NCBI RefSeq assembly: GCF_023100945.1
Contig: NZ_CP064689.1
Coordinates: forward strand, 930,001-994,000
Source: Bradyrhizobium sp. 200
GTDB lineage: Bacteria > Pseudomonadota > Alphaproteobacteria > Rhizobiales > Xanthobacteraceae
DNA length: 64,000 nucleotides
Direction: 5' to 3'
This document shows, one piece after another, positions 25,610 to 34,178 of the stretch; the first letter of the stretch is position 1; the number at the start of each line of letters is the position of its first letter. The notes under the pieces were generated by a model. That model was not told where the DNA came from, did not search any database, and saw only the letters and a list, made by a program, of their open reading frames with translations. The position numbers were made by a program, and so were the translations under genes.

Positions 25610-26836
25610 CTAGCCGCCGGCGTCGCCGGAGAGGATTTCGCCGAAGCGTTCCCAGGTCTCGCCCTTGAACCTGATCAGTTGCACCGAAGAGATCGGCGCA
25701 AAGTCGCTCGCCGAGGTGTTGACCTTGATGCCCGGCAGCAGGCCGCCGAGTTCGAGGTCCTTTATGCTGGCCGCCTGCTTCATCACGTTCTCACGCGTGA
25801 GGTTGTCGCCGCAAGCCTTCAGCACATGCACCAGACCCTGAGCCACGGTGTAGCCGAACATCACCGAGGCATCCGCGCGGTTGGCTTCCGGATAATACTT
25901 GTCCAGGAACTCGTTCCAGGCCTTCATGCCCGCATCATCCTTCCACTGTGCATCCGTCGGATCCTTCAGATACTGCGAGGAGATGATGTCCTGGGCATTT
26001 TCCATGCCGGCCGGCTTGATGACGCTGCCGATCGAGGCCGAGACGTTGTTGAGGAAGTGCAGCGGCTTCCAGCCGATCTCGGCGTTCTTCTTGATCGCCT
26101 GCGCCGCGAATTTCGGCGTAGTGATGTTGATGAACACGTCGGCACCCGTCGCCTTCATCTTGACGATGTGGGAGTCGATGGTCGGTTCGGAGACTTCGTA
26201 GCTTTCCTCAATGACGATCATCGAGGCCGCCTTGGCGCCGAGCCCGTCCTTGAAGCCCTTCAGATAGTCCTTGCCGTAATCGTCGTTCTGATAGAGCACG
26301 GCGATCTTGGCGCTCGGTTTCTCCTTCAGAATGTACTTCGCATAGATCTGCGTTTCGCTCTGGTAGTTGGGCTGCCAGCCCATCGTCCAGGGGAAAGCCT
26401 TCGGGTCGTTCCACTTGGTGGCGCCGGTGGCGACGAACAGTTGCGGCACCTTTTTGGTGTTCAGGTACTTCTGAATCGCCGTGTTCGGCGGGGTGCCGAG
26501 CGGGTTGAAGATCAGCAGGACTTCATCGCTCTCGACCAGCTTGCGTGCCTGCTCCACCGTCTTCGGCGGGCTGTAGGCGTCGTCATAGCTGATGAAGTTG
26601 ATCTTGCGGCCGTTGATGCCACCCTCGGCGTTGATCTTCTTGAAGTAGGCTTCTTCGGTCTTGCCGATCACGCCGTAGGCGGAAGCCGGTCCGCTGTAGG
26701 GCATGATGTTGCCGATCTTGATTTCGGTGTCGCTCGCACCGGGATCGTATTTCTTCTGTGCGAGAACGCCGTTCGAAGTTGCCGCGAGTAGTCCAAACGC
26801 GGCTGAAAGAACTGCAAGTTTTTTTATTGCGGACAT
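25610..26836 (-). CDS. Liv-family ABC solute-binding protein, paralogue 1
   Basis: A 408-residue type I periplasmic receptor. The signal peptide ends ...SNGVLAQ, and the mature protein begins KKYDPGASDTEIKIGNIMPY. GGGAGAG precedes the ATG. It is the last and most distal of three tandem paralogues. By eye it differs from paralogue 2 at about 31 positions over 380 mature residues, so the pair is a recent duplication. In R. palustris the receptors next to the pim genes were reported to bind dicarboxylates or fatty acids (recalled); these are the likely ligands. It has its own terminator. Confidence 0.9.
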   Translation of the reverse strand: MSAIKKLAVLSAAFGLLAATSNGVLAQKKYDPGASDTEIKIGNIMPYSGPASAYGVIGKTEEAYFKKINAEGGINGRKINFISYDDAYSPPKTVEQARKLVESDEVLLIFNPLGTPPNTAIQKYLNTKKVPQLFVATGATKWNDPKAFPWTMGWQPNYQSETQIYAKYILKEKPSAKIAVLYQNDDYGKDYLKGFKDGLGAKAASMIVIEESYEVSEPTIDSHIVKMKATGADVFINITTPKFAAQAIKKNAEIGWKPLHFLNNVSASIGSVIKPAGMENAQDIISSQYLKDPTDAQWKDDAGMKAWNEFLDKYYPEANRADASVMFGYTVAQGLVHVLKACGDNLTRENVMKQAASIKDLELGGLLPGIKVNTSASDFAPISSVQLIRFKGETWERFGEILSGDAGG

Positions 26837-26936
26837 TTCTGTCTCTCCCTTTTCATTCCTTAATGCAACCGTCGGTCCCCTTGACGAGGCTCTTTTGACA
26901 GCGTCGTGATTAGCATCTTGCCGAAAGCCTCACAAA

Positions 26937-26969
26937 CAAAAAGCCCCTGCGGCAAAAGCCGCAGGGGCT
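26937..26969 (-). terminator. Terminator after ABC receptor 2
   Basis: AGCCCCTGCGGC (26942-26953) and GCCGCAGGGGCT (26958-26969) form a perfect 12-bp stem with a four-base loop; on the minus strand it is followed by TTTTTG. It lies 28 bases beyond the stop of the receptor at 26997. Confidence 0.92.
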
Positions 26970-26996
26970 GCATCTTCAGCAGAGCTCGCAGTCGGA

Positions 26997-28226
26997 TCAG
27001 CCGCCGACGTCACCCGAGAGAATTTCGCCGAAGCGTTCCCAGTTCTCGCCCTTGAACCTTATCAGTTGCAATTGCGAGAGCGGAGCAAAATCGGTCGCCG
27101 ACGTGTTGACCTTGACCCCAGGCAGCAGGCCGCCGAGTTCGAGGTCCTTGATGCTGGCCGCCTGCTTCATGACGTTTGCGCGGGTGAGGTCGTCGCCGCA
27201 GGCCTTTAGCACGTGCACCAAGCCTTGAGAGACGATATAGGCGTACATCACAGATGCATCGGCCCGGTTGGCTTCCGGATAATACTTGTCCAGGAACTCG
27301 TTCCATGCCTTCATCGCGGCATCGTTCTTCCATTGCGCGTCGGTCGGATCCTTGAAGTATTGCGACGAGATGATGTCCTGTCCATTCTCGAAGCCGGCCG
27401 GCTTCATCACGCTGCCGATCGAGGCGGAGACGTTGTTGAGGAAGTGCAGTGGCTTCCAGCCGATCTCCATGTTCTTCTTGATCGCCTGTGCCGCGAATTT
27501 CGGCGTGGTGATGTTGAAGAAAACGTCCGCGCCGGTCGCTTTCATCTTGACGATATGGGAGTCGATGGTCGGCTCGGAGACTTCGTAGCTCTCCTCGATC
27601 ACGATCATCGAAGCCGCCTTGGCGCCGAGCCCGTCCTTGAAGCCTTTCAGATAGTCCTTGCCGTAGTCGTCGTTCTGATAAAGCACGGCGATCTTGGCGT
27701 TCGGGTTGTTCTTCAAAATGTACTTGGCGTAGATCTGCGATTCGCTCTGGTAGTTGGGCTGCCAGCCCATGGTCCACGGGAAGTCCTTCGGATCGTTCCA
27801 CTTGGTGGCTCCGGTGGCGACGAACAGTTGCGGTACCTTCTTCGTGTTCAGGTACTTCTGGATCGCCGTGTTCGGCGGCGTGCCCAGCGAATTGAAGACG
27901 AGCAGCACTTCGTCGCTCTCGACCAGCTTGCGCGCCTGCTCCACCGTCTTTGGCGGAGAGTAGGCGTCGTCATAGCTGACGAAGTTGATCTTGCGGCCGT
28001 TGATGCCGCCTTCCGCGTTGATCTTCCTGAAATAGGCCTCTTCGGTTTTTCCGATCACGCCGTAGGCGGAAGCCGGTCCGCTGTAAGGCATGATGTTGCC
28101 GATCTTGATTTCTGTGTCGGAGGCGCCGGTGTCGTATTTCTTTTGTGCTAATGCGCCGCTGCTGGATGCGGCAAGCAATGCGAGGGCGGCCGCAACGGCT
28201 CCCAGTCGCAAGTTGATAACGGACAT
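26997..28226 (-). CDS. Liv-family ABC solute-binding protein, paralogue 2
   Basis: A 409-residue periplasmic receptor starting MSVINLRLGAVAAALALLAA and cleaved after GALAQ. ATG 28226 has CAGGGAGA upstream; the frame extends further but without ribosome-binding features. The fold and motifs match paralogue 1 (SGPASAYGVIGKTEEAYF, VATGATKWNDP, YQNDDYGKDYLKGFKDGLG). Substitutions relative to paralogue 1 cluster in short patches such as KNNPNA versus KEKPSA and AYIVSQ versus GYTVAQ, so ligand range could differ slightly. A perfect terminator follows. Confidence 0.9.
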   Translation of the reverse strand: MSVINLRLGAVAAALALLAASSSGALAQKKYDTGASDTEIKIGNIMPYSGPASAYGVIGKTEEAYFRKINAEGGINGRKINFVSYDDAYSPPKTVEQARKLVESDEVLLVFNSLGTPPNTAIQKYLNTKKVPQLFVATGATKWNDPKDFPWTMGWQPNYQSESQIYAKYILKNNPNAKIAVLYQNDDYGKDYLKGFKDGLGAKAASMIVIEESYEVSEPTIDSHIVKMKATGADVFFNITTPKFAAQAIKKNMEIGWKPLHFLNNVSASIGSVMKPAGFENGQDIISSQYFKDPTDAQWKNDAAMKAWNEFLDKYYPEANRADASVMYAYIVSQGLVHVLKACGDDLTRANVMKQAASIKDLELGGLLPGVKVNTSATDFAPLSQLQLIRFKGENWERFGEILSGDVGG

Positions 28227-28325
28227 TTTGATCTCCCTGGGATCGATGATTGTGTCATTGTTTTTGATTGGAGCGCTTGGCGGCTCTTGAGGTCGTATTG
28301 AATACCTTTCGGTTCCGTCCAGCAA

Positions 28326-28358
28326 CAAAAAGCCCCCCGCGACGGCGTTGCGAGGGGC
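28326..28358 (-). terminator. Terminator after ABC receptor 3
   Basis: On the minus strand GCCCCTCGC (28358-28350) pairs with GCG-GGGGGC (28340-28332) and is followed by TTTTTG. It lies about 50 bases after the stop of the receptor gene at 28408. Confidence 0.8.
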
Positions 28359-28407
28359 GTTATTTAGTCGGATGCGGCGGACTGCTGCCCGCCGGGCGGA
28401 ATATTAA

Positions 28408-29631
28408 TTAGTGGCTGACTTCGCCGCTGATGACCTCGCCGAACAGGTCCCGCTTCTCGCCCTTGAAGCGCATCATCTGAAGTTGCTCGATCGGCGCGAA
28501 GTCGGTGGCCGACGTGTTGATCTTGATGCCCGGCAGCAGCGTATCGGGCGTGAAGTCCTTCAGGTTCGCCGCCTGCTTCATGATGTTTGCGCGGGTGAGG
28601 TCGTCACCGCACATTTCGAGGATCTTGGCCAGGGTCTGGGCTGCGCCATAGCCGTAAACCACGGAGCTGTTGAGCCTGTCGGCCTCGGGATAGTGCTTGT
28701 CGAGCAGGGCGATAAACTTCTTCATCCCGGGGTCGTCGTTCCACTGCGGATCGGCAGCGTCCTTGGCGTAGGCGGCCGAGAGGATGCCTTGCGCGTTCTC
28801 GAATCCCGCCGGCTTGATCACGCTGCCGACCGAAATCGAGACGTTGGAGAGGATGTGCATCGGCTTCCAGTCGATCTCGGCGAGCTTCTTGATCGCCTGA
28901 GCCGCGAACTTTGGCGTTGTGATGCTGATGAAGACATCGGCGCCCGTGGCCTTGAGCTTGACGATATGGCTGTCGATCGTCGGTTCCGAAATCTCGTAGC
29001 TTTCCTCGGCAACGATCATCGAGGCCTTGGCGCCGAAACCGTCCTTCAGACCCTTGACGTAGTCCTTGCCGAAATCGTCGTTCTGATAGAACACGGCGAC
29101 CTTGGCGTCCGGCTTTTCCTTCATCAGGAATTTCGCGTAGATCAGGGCTTCGCTCTGATAGCTGGGCTGCCATCCGATGGTCCACGGAAAGTGCTTCGGG
29201 TCGTTCCACTTGGTGGCGCCGGTCGCGACGAACAGTTGCGGGACCTTCTTGGCGTTCAGGTATTTCTGGATCGCGGTGTTGGACGGTGTGCCGAGTGGAT
29301 TGAACACCACCAGCACCTCGTCGCTCTCGACCAGTTTGCGCACCTGTTCGACGGCCTTTGGCGGAGAGTAGGCGTCGTCATACGATACGAACTTGATCTT
29401 GCGGCCGTTGATGCCGCCGTTTTCGTTGACCATCTTGAAGTAGGCTTCTTCGGTCCTGCCGATGACGCCATAGGCGGAGGCGGGACCGCTGTAGGGCACG
29501 ATGTGACCGATCCTGATTTCGGTATCGGTCGCACCGGTGTCGTACTTCTTTTGGGCGAGTGCACTGCCTGTGGCAGCGAAAGTGATGAGCGCCGTCCAAA
29601 AGGCGGCGCTTCTTATTGTTGCGGAACGCAT
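28408..29631 (-). CDS. Liv-family ABC solute-binding protein, paralogue 3
   Basis: A 407-residue receptor with signal MRSATIRSAAFWTALITFAA ending SALAQ and an SD CAGGAGA. It shares the KKYDTGATDTEI opening but is clearly more diverged than the other two (for example FKMVNENGGINGRKIKFVSY, GAAQTLAKILEMCGDD). It is the paralogue closest to the permease genes, 17 bases beyond livM, so it may be read from the livGFHM transcript, while the two distal copies seem to have separate units. Confidence 0.9.
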   Translation of the reverse strand: MRSATIRSAAFWTALITFAATGSALAQKKYDTGATDTEIRIGHIVPYSGPASAYGVIGRTEEAYFKMVNENGGINGRKIKFVSYDDAYSPPKAVEQVRKLVESDEVLVVFNPLGTPSNTAIQKYLNAKKVPQLFVATGATKWNDPKHFPWTIGWQPSYQSEALIYAKFLMKEKPDAKVAVFYQNDDFGKDYVKGLKDGFGAKASMIVAEESYEISEPTIDSHIVKLKATGADVFISITTPKFAAQAIKKLAEIDWKPMHILSNVSISVGSVIKPAGFENAQGILSAAYAKDAADPQWNDDPGMKKFIALLDKHYPEADRLNSSVVYGYGAAQTLAKILEMCGDDLTRANIMKQAANLKDFTPDTLLPGIKINTSATDFAPIEQLQMMRFKGEKRDLFGEVISGEVSH

Positions 29632-29648
29632 TGATTCTCCTGGGTGAG

Positions 29649-30662
29649 TTACTTCTTCAGTTTGCCGATCAGTTGCTGGGCAACTATCGCGACCTGCCTG
29701 GCGCCGTGCGGCACGAGGAAGATGACGAGGAACAGGAGCACGCCGAATACGGCGCCGGAGAGGCCTTTGGAGATACCTTCGGCAATATTCGGCACGAAGA
29801 TGATGAAGGCGCTTCCGACGATCGAACCCGGCAACCAGCCGACGCCGCCGACGACCATGCCGAGGAACAGCGAGATCGCAAGCGTGATGGTGTAGCCGTC
29901 CGGGGCCACGAACTGCACCGCGATGGCGCCGAGCCCGCCGGCAACGCCGGTGATGCCGGCCGAGACGCCGAATGCCAGCGTCTTGTATAGCGCGACGTCG
30001 ACGCCCATCGCGGAGGCCGCGATCTCATTGTCGCGGATCGCCATGAAGGCGCGGCCCGAGCGCGACCGCAGCAGGTTGACCGAGGCGATATAGATCCCGA
30101 TCGTGATCACGAGCGTGAAGTAATACAGCCACATGTCCTGCCCCATCGGCAGGCCGAACGGCGCATCGGGCTTGGTCACGACCAGTCCCTGCACGCCGCC
30201 GGTCCAATGCTCGAAGAAGCCGAGCTTCAGGAGTTGCGGCATGGCGACCGCAAGCGCAAAGGTCGCCAGCGCCAGGTAAACGCCGGAGAGCCGCAGCGCC
30301 GGCTGGCCGAACACGAAACCGAACGCAAAGCAGATGACCCCGGCGATCGGTAGCGTCAGCGCGTAGTTCATTCCGACATGTTCCATCAGGATCGCCGAGG
30401 TGTAGGCGCCGACCGCGTAGAACGCGCTCTGGCCGAGCGAAAACTGCCCGCTTCCGCCGGTCAGGATGTTCAGCGCCAGAACGGCAAGGCCGTAGATCAG
30501 GAGCATCGTCATCTGGAAGATGATGAAGTTCTTGACGAACAGCGGCGCCAGGACGAGCGCGGCCAGCACCACCAGCGAGGTGCCCAGACCGAGCGTCATC
30601 GCTCGCTTCGGAACGGCCTCGACGGCCGGTGCTTCTGTGACGACTTCCTCAGCAGCGCTCAT
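29649..30662 (-). CDS. livM: Liv-type ABC permease (LivM)
   Basis: A permease of about 337 residues with an acidic N-terminus (SAAEEVVTEAPAVEAVP) and many membrane helices; SGQFSLGQSAFYAVGAYTSA is the LivM signature and GGVGWLPGSIVGSAFII lies near the C-terminus. ATG 30662 begins two bases after the LivH stop; a TTG at 30668 would overlap it. It forms the channel with LivH. Confidence 0.93.
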   Translation of the reverse strand: MSAAEEVVTEAPAVEAVPKRAMTLGLGTSLVVLAALVLAPLFVKNFIIFQMTMLLIYGLAVLALNILTGGSGQFSLGQSAFYAVGAYTSAILMEHVGMNYALTLPIAGVICFAFGFVFGQPALRLSGVYLALATFALAVAMPQLLKLGFFEHWTGGVQGLVVTKPDAPFGLPMGQDMWLYYFTLVITIGIYIASVNLLRSRSGRAFMAIRDNEIAASAMGVDVALYKTLAFGVSAGITGVAGGLGAIAVQFVAPDGYTITLAISLFLGMVVGGVGWLPGSIVGSAFIIFVPNIAEGISKGLSGAVFGVLLFLVIFLVPHGARQVAIVAQQLIGKLKK

Positions 30663-30664
30663 GA

Positions 30665-31543
30665 TCAAACTCGCTTCACGATGGGCCGGCCCAACAGACC
30701 TGCCGGTTTGACGACCAGGACGGTGATGATCAGCGCAAGCGCGATCGGCAGTTTCAGCTCGTTACCGACGCCGGGAATGTAGGTGCCGGCGAGGTTTTCG
30801 AAGACGCCCACCAGGAAGCCGCCGAGCACGGCGCCAAGCGGTGAGGTCAGGCCGCCGAGGACGGCCGCGGCAAATCCGTAGATCAGGACGCCGCCCATCA
30901 TGTTCGGCTCCAGGAACACGACAGGCGCAATCAGGATGCCCGCGATCGCGCCGATGGCGGAAGCCATGCCCCAGCCCAGTGCGATCATCCACGATGTGTT
31001 GATGCCGACCAGGCGGGCCGATTCCGGCAGCGAGGCGGCGGCGCGCATCGCAAGACCGATCCGTGTGAACTGGAAGAAGAAGTAAAGTGCGATCAGCAGC
31101 CCCAGCGTGACGCCGATCATTCCGGCCTGGTGGGTCGAGATGAGCTGGCTGCCGAGGAAGGGCGAAGACCCGAACGGCGACGGATACTGCTTGATGGTGA
31201 AATCCCAGATCAGGCCGGCCACCGAGTTGACGATCGCAAACAATGCGATGAAGCCCGCGACGTTGGTCAGGACCGGGGCCTTGGCGAGCGGCTTGAACAG
31301 CAGCCGCTCGATGAGGATGCCGCCGCCAAAGGAGATGATCAGCGTGGCCAGGAAGGCCCACCAGTAGGGGATGCCCCACTGCATCAATTGCCAGGAAATG
31401 AAGGTCGAGAACATCGCCATTTCGCCCTGGGCGAAATTCAGATGGTCGATTGCCTGATAGATCATCACGACCGCGAGCGCCATGCAGGCGTAGATCGCGC
31501 CTGTGGCGATGCCGGCCAGGACTTGGTTGGTAAACAGTTCCAT
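30665..31543 (-). CDS. livH: Liv-type ABC permease (LivH)
   Basis: A 292-residue LivH-type permease: VLAGIATGAIYACMALAVV at the N-terminus, HLNFAQGEMAMFSTF, and the cytoplasmic coupling region ASAIGAIAGILIAPV followed by GFAAAVLGGLTSPLGAVLGG. Ten bases separate it from the upstream livF stop, and it is coupled to livM downstream. Normal length, unlike the extended LivH at 20105. Confidence 0.94.
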   Translation of the reverse strand: MELFTNQVLAGIATGAIYACMALAVVMIYQAIDHLNFAQGEMAMFSTFISWQLMQWGIPYWWAFLATLIISFGGGILIERLLFKPLAKAPVLTNVAGFIALFAIVNSVAGLIWDFTIKQYPSPFGSSPFLGSQLISTHQAGMIGVTLGLLIALYFFFQFTRIGLAMRAAASLPESARLVGINTSWMIALGWGMASAIGAIAGILIAPVVFLEPNMMGGVLIYGFAAAVLGGLTSPLGAVLGGFLVGVFENLAGTYIPGVGNELKLPIALALIITVLVVKPAGLLGRPIVKRV

Positions 31544-31553
31544 GGCCAGCTCC

Positions 31554-32267
31554 TCAGTAGCCGAGATAGGATTTGCGGACGTCTTCGTTGTTCGCGATGT
31601 CCTTGGCGTTGCCCGACATCACGATCTTTCCGGTCTCGATCACATAGGCCTGGTCGGCGAGCTCCAGCGCGAGCTGCGCGTTCTGCTCCACCACCAGAAT
31701 GGTGACCTTGTCCTCGCGGTTGATCTTGCCGAGAATCTTGAACAGTTCGCGCACGATCAAAGGCGCCAGGCCGAACGACGGCTCGTCCAGCAGCATCAGC
31801 CGCGGACGCAGCATCAGCGCACGCGCGACCGCGAGCATCTGCTGCTCGCCGCCAGACAGCGTGCCGGCCTGCTGGGTGTGACGCTCCTTCAGCACCGGGA
31901 AGTGTGCGTACATGCGCTCGATGTCGGCGACGATTTCTTTCTTGTCGGAGCGGGTGATGGCCCCGAGCTGCAGGTTTTCCTCCACCGTCATGGTGGTGAA
32001 GGTGCCGCGGCCCTGCGGCACATGCGCGATGCCGAGACGGACGACGTTTTCGGTCGACTTGCCGGAGAGCGGCTTGCCTTCGAACTCGATCGCGCCGGTC
32101 GAGCGCACCATGTTGCAGATCGCCCGCAAGGTGGTGGTCTTGCCGGCGCCGTTGGCGCCGAGCAGGGTGGTCAGCGAACCCTCGTTGAGCGCGAAGGAGA
32201 GGCCATGAAGCGCCTGGACCTGCCCGTAATAGGCGCGGAGATCCTTGACGTTGAGCATTGCGGTCAT
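31554..32267 (-). CDS. livF: Liv-type ABC ATPase (LivF)
   Basis: A 237-residue ATPase with Walker A GANGAGKTT, signature LSGGEQQMLAVARA and Walker B LMLLDEPSFGL. Its start overlaps the LivG stop (32264-32267), indicating coupled translation. With LivG it powers the second Liv-type importer in the window, which serves the three tandem receptors. Confidence 0.95.
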   Translation of the reverse strand: MTAMLNVKDLRAYYGQVQALHGLSFALNEGSLTTLLGANGAGKTTTLRAICNMVRSTGAIEFEGKPLSGKSTENVVRLGIAHVPQGRGTFTTMTVEENLQLGAITRSDKKEIVADIERMYAHFPVLKERHTQQAGTLSGGEQQMLAVARALMLRPRLMLLDEPSFGLAPLIVRELFKILGKINREDKVTILVVEQNAQLALELADQAYVIETGKIVMSGNAKDIANNEDVRKSYLGY

Positions 32268-33061
32268 TGGTCTTTGCTCCCCAGATAGGCCTTGATGACA
32301 TCCGGGTCGGCCTGGACCTGGGCCGGTGTTCCCTCGGCGAGCTTGCGGCCGAAGTTGAGGGCGACGACGTGGTCGGCGATCGACATCACCAGACCCATGT
32401 GATGTTCGACCAGCAGCACGGTCATGTGGCGCTCGTCGCGAATGCGGCGGATCAGATCGCCGAGCACGTGGACTTCTTCGTGGTTGAGGCCGCCGGCGGG
32501 CTCGTCGAGCAGCAGGATCTTCGGATCGGCAGCGAGCGCGCGCGCCAGCTCGACGCGCTTCTGGGTGCCGAACGGCAGGCCGGAAACCACCGTGTGAGCG
32601 ACGTCATTGAGATCCAGGTAATCCAGAATCTCGTGGACCTTCTTGTTGATCTCGGCCTCGAGCCGGCGGACCTTGCCGAGTTTCAGTGAGTCGCTGACGA
32701 TATCGCTGGTGGTGCGGGAGTGCGTGCCGACGCGAACATTGTCGAGCACGGAGAGATTCGGAAACAGCGCGACGTTCTGGAAGGTGCGGCCGATGCCGAT
32801 CTCGGCGATCCGGTGCGGCGGACGCGTCAGGATGCTGGCGCCCTCCATCAGGATGTCGCCGGAGCTCGGCTGATAAAGTCTGGAAAGACAGTTGAACAAC
32901 GTCGTCTTGCCGGCGCCGTTCGGTCCGATCAGGCCGAGGATTGCACCCTTGTGCATGTCGAAGGATACGCCATTCAGCGCGATGATACCGCCGAACACGA
33001 CGCTGACGTCGCGAACCGCGAGCAGGGGAGCATTTCCCTGCGCGAGCTGTGCCTGCGTCAT
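32264..33061 (-). CDS. livG: Liv-type ABC ATPase (LivG)
   Basis: A 265-residue ATPase, first gene of the livGFHM unit. Walker A GPNGAGKTT, Walker B ILLLDEPAGGL and the LivG-specific extension (RLEAEINKKVHEILDYLDL) are visible. The signature is altered to LPFGTQKRVELARA, a variant common in LivG proteins. It lies about 70 bases downstream of the iclR stop on the same strand, with a strong hairpin between them. Confidence 0.94.
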   Translation of the reverse strand: MTQAQLAQGNAPLLAVRDVSVVFGGIIALNGVSFDMHKGAILGLIGPNGAGKTTLFNCLSRLYQPSSGDILMEGASILTRPPHRIAEIGIGRTFQNVALFPNLSVLDNVRVGTHSRTTSDIVSDSLKLGKVRRLEAEINKKVHEILDYLDLNDVAHTVVSGLPFGTQKRVELARALAADPKILLLDEPAGGLNHEEVHVLGDLIRRIRDERHMTVLLVEHHMGLVMSIADHVVALNFGRKLAEGTPAQVQADPDVIKAYLGSKDQ

Positions 33062-33093
33062 CTCGTCTCGCCCGTCCTGATCACGGAGCGGGA

Positions 33094-33121
33094 ATGACCG
33101 GGCGAATATTTTCGCCGGTCA
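33094..33121. promoter_or_regulatory. Hairpin between iclR and livG
   Basis: ATGACCGGGCGAA (33094-33106) pairs with TTCGCCGGTCAT (33110-33121 region) with one bulged G and a four-base loop. There is no T-tract, so it is either an RNA processing/stability element or a protein-binding dyad, not a classical terminator. Confidence 0.45.
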
Positions 33122-33130
33122 TGATGAAGG

Positions 33131-33997
33131 CTATCTGATCCCCTCGGCCAAACGTGCAACTTTCCCTCCTGCTTTCAACTTCTTGTTCTCTGTTTTTTTT
33201 GATTGCGGTGCTGCGCCGCCCAGCGCTGCCTCGATTTTCCTTACCATCGTGACAAGGCGAGGTCCAATGTCGGTCATCAAGCGCTCTTCCGTGAAGCGGA
33301 ATGCCGGCGCCCCGCAATTGAAGGCATACGGCCCGGTTCCGTCATTGAGCTTCAGCGCTACACCTACCGCGTGCACATCGTTCTGCCATTCGCCTGCAGA
33401 AATCGCGAAACCGTATTTCGCCACCGTTTCGCCGGAGCGTTCGATGCCGTCGCGCATCCGTGCCCATCGGCCGCCGTAATGGTCGCGCAGGTCGCGCAAC
33501 AAAGCGGCACGTTCGTCGTCGGGCAGCGCCCAGATATACGCACGTCCCATCGCCGAAGTTGCAATCGGAACGCGCGAACCGACGTCGAGCTGCACGCCGA
33601 GTGTCAGCCCGTTACGGCTCTGCCCGAAATAGATCATGCTGTGACGGTCGCGTCCGCCGACCGCGACGGCGCCGCCGGTCTCGCGCATCAGCTCTTCACG
33701 ATAGGGTTCGGACAAATGCCGAACGCCGAGATTGGCAAGGGCGGCATACCCCAGCGCCATGGCTGATGGCGCGAGCTGATACTTCTCGAAACGTGGAACG
33801 GGTGTAAGATAACCGAGCTTGGTCAGGGTGTAGGTCAGCCGGGAAATGGTTGGCTTCGGCAAATTGGTACGGGCGGCGAGTTCTTGATTGCCGAGGAGTC
33901 CGTCGTTGGGATGAAATGCGCGCAACACATCAAGTCCGCGGGAAAGCGCGACGACGAAGCTGCGATCGGTCGCCACCTTTTTCCCTGGACGTTTCAT
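33131..33997 (-). CDS. IclR-family transcriptional regulator
   Basis: A 288-residue IclR regulator: winged helix at about 12-75 (VVALSRGLDVLRAF, LAARTNLPKPTISRLTYTLTKLGYL), then the effector domain (SMIYFGQSRNG, ATSAMGRAYIWAL). The C-terminus carries a Lys-rich tail of about 30 residues. It stands between the Liv operon and the divergent beta-oxidation operon, the position held by PimR in R. palustris (recalled). A palindrome of IclR type lies at 34073-34091 in the divergent region. The inducer is probably an acyl-CoA or dicarboxylate. Confidence 0.9.
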   Translation of the reverse strand: MKRPGKKVATDRSFVVALSRGLDVLRAFHPNDGLLGNQELAARTNLPKPTISRLTYTLTKLGYLTPVPRFEKYQLAPSAMALGYAALANLGVRHLSEPYREELMRETGGAVAVGGRDRHSMIYFGQSRNGLTLGVQLDVGSRVPIATSAMGRAYIWALPDDERAALLRDLRDHYGGRWARMRDGIERSGETVAKYGFAISAGEWQNDVHAVGVALKLNDGTGPYAFNCGAPAFRFTEERLMTDIGPRLVTMVRKIEAALGGAAPQSKKTENKKLKAGGKVARLAEGIR

Positions 33998-34072
33998 TAC
34001 CCGTTACTGCTGATGAGCTCGTTGACAAGGGACGTGCTTCAAAATAACCCTCGCTGTCAAGATGTGGAATTA

Positions 34073-34091
34073 AATTTCGCAGTGCGAAATT
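34073..34091. promoter_or_regulatory. Candidate IclR operator AATTTCGC-AGT-GCGAAATT
   Basis: A perfect 8-bp inverted repeat with a three-base spacer. Its TTTCGC-N3-GCGAAA core resembles the TTCGCA/TGCGAA-type sites bound by several IclR regulators. It lies 88 bp upstream of the fadJ-like start and 76 bp from the iclR start. TTGACA hexamers occur on both strands nearby (34022-34027 and 34055-34060), consistent with divergent promoters. Confidence 0.6.
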
Positions 34092-34137
34092 GACGAAAAT
34101 GGCCGTAGCTACTCAACGCAAGTCGAGCAGCATCCAA

Positions 34138-34169
34138 GAACAAACGATCCAGAGAACAAACGATCCAGG
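34138..34169. repeat. 16-bp tandem duplication in a 5' leader
   Basis: Two adjacent copies of GAACAAACGATCCAGA/G (34138-34153 and 34154-34169) directly precede and partly include the Shine-Dalgarno of the fadJ-like gene. Only the last base differs, so the duplication is recent. Confidence 0.8.
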
Positions 34170-34178
34170 GAGAGTCCC

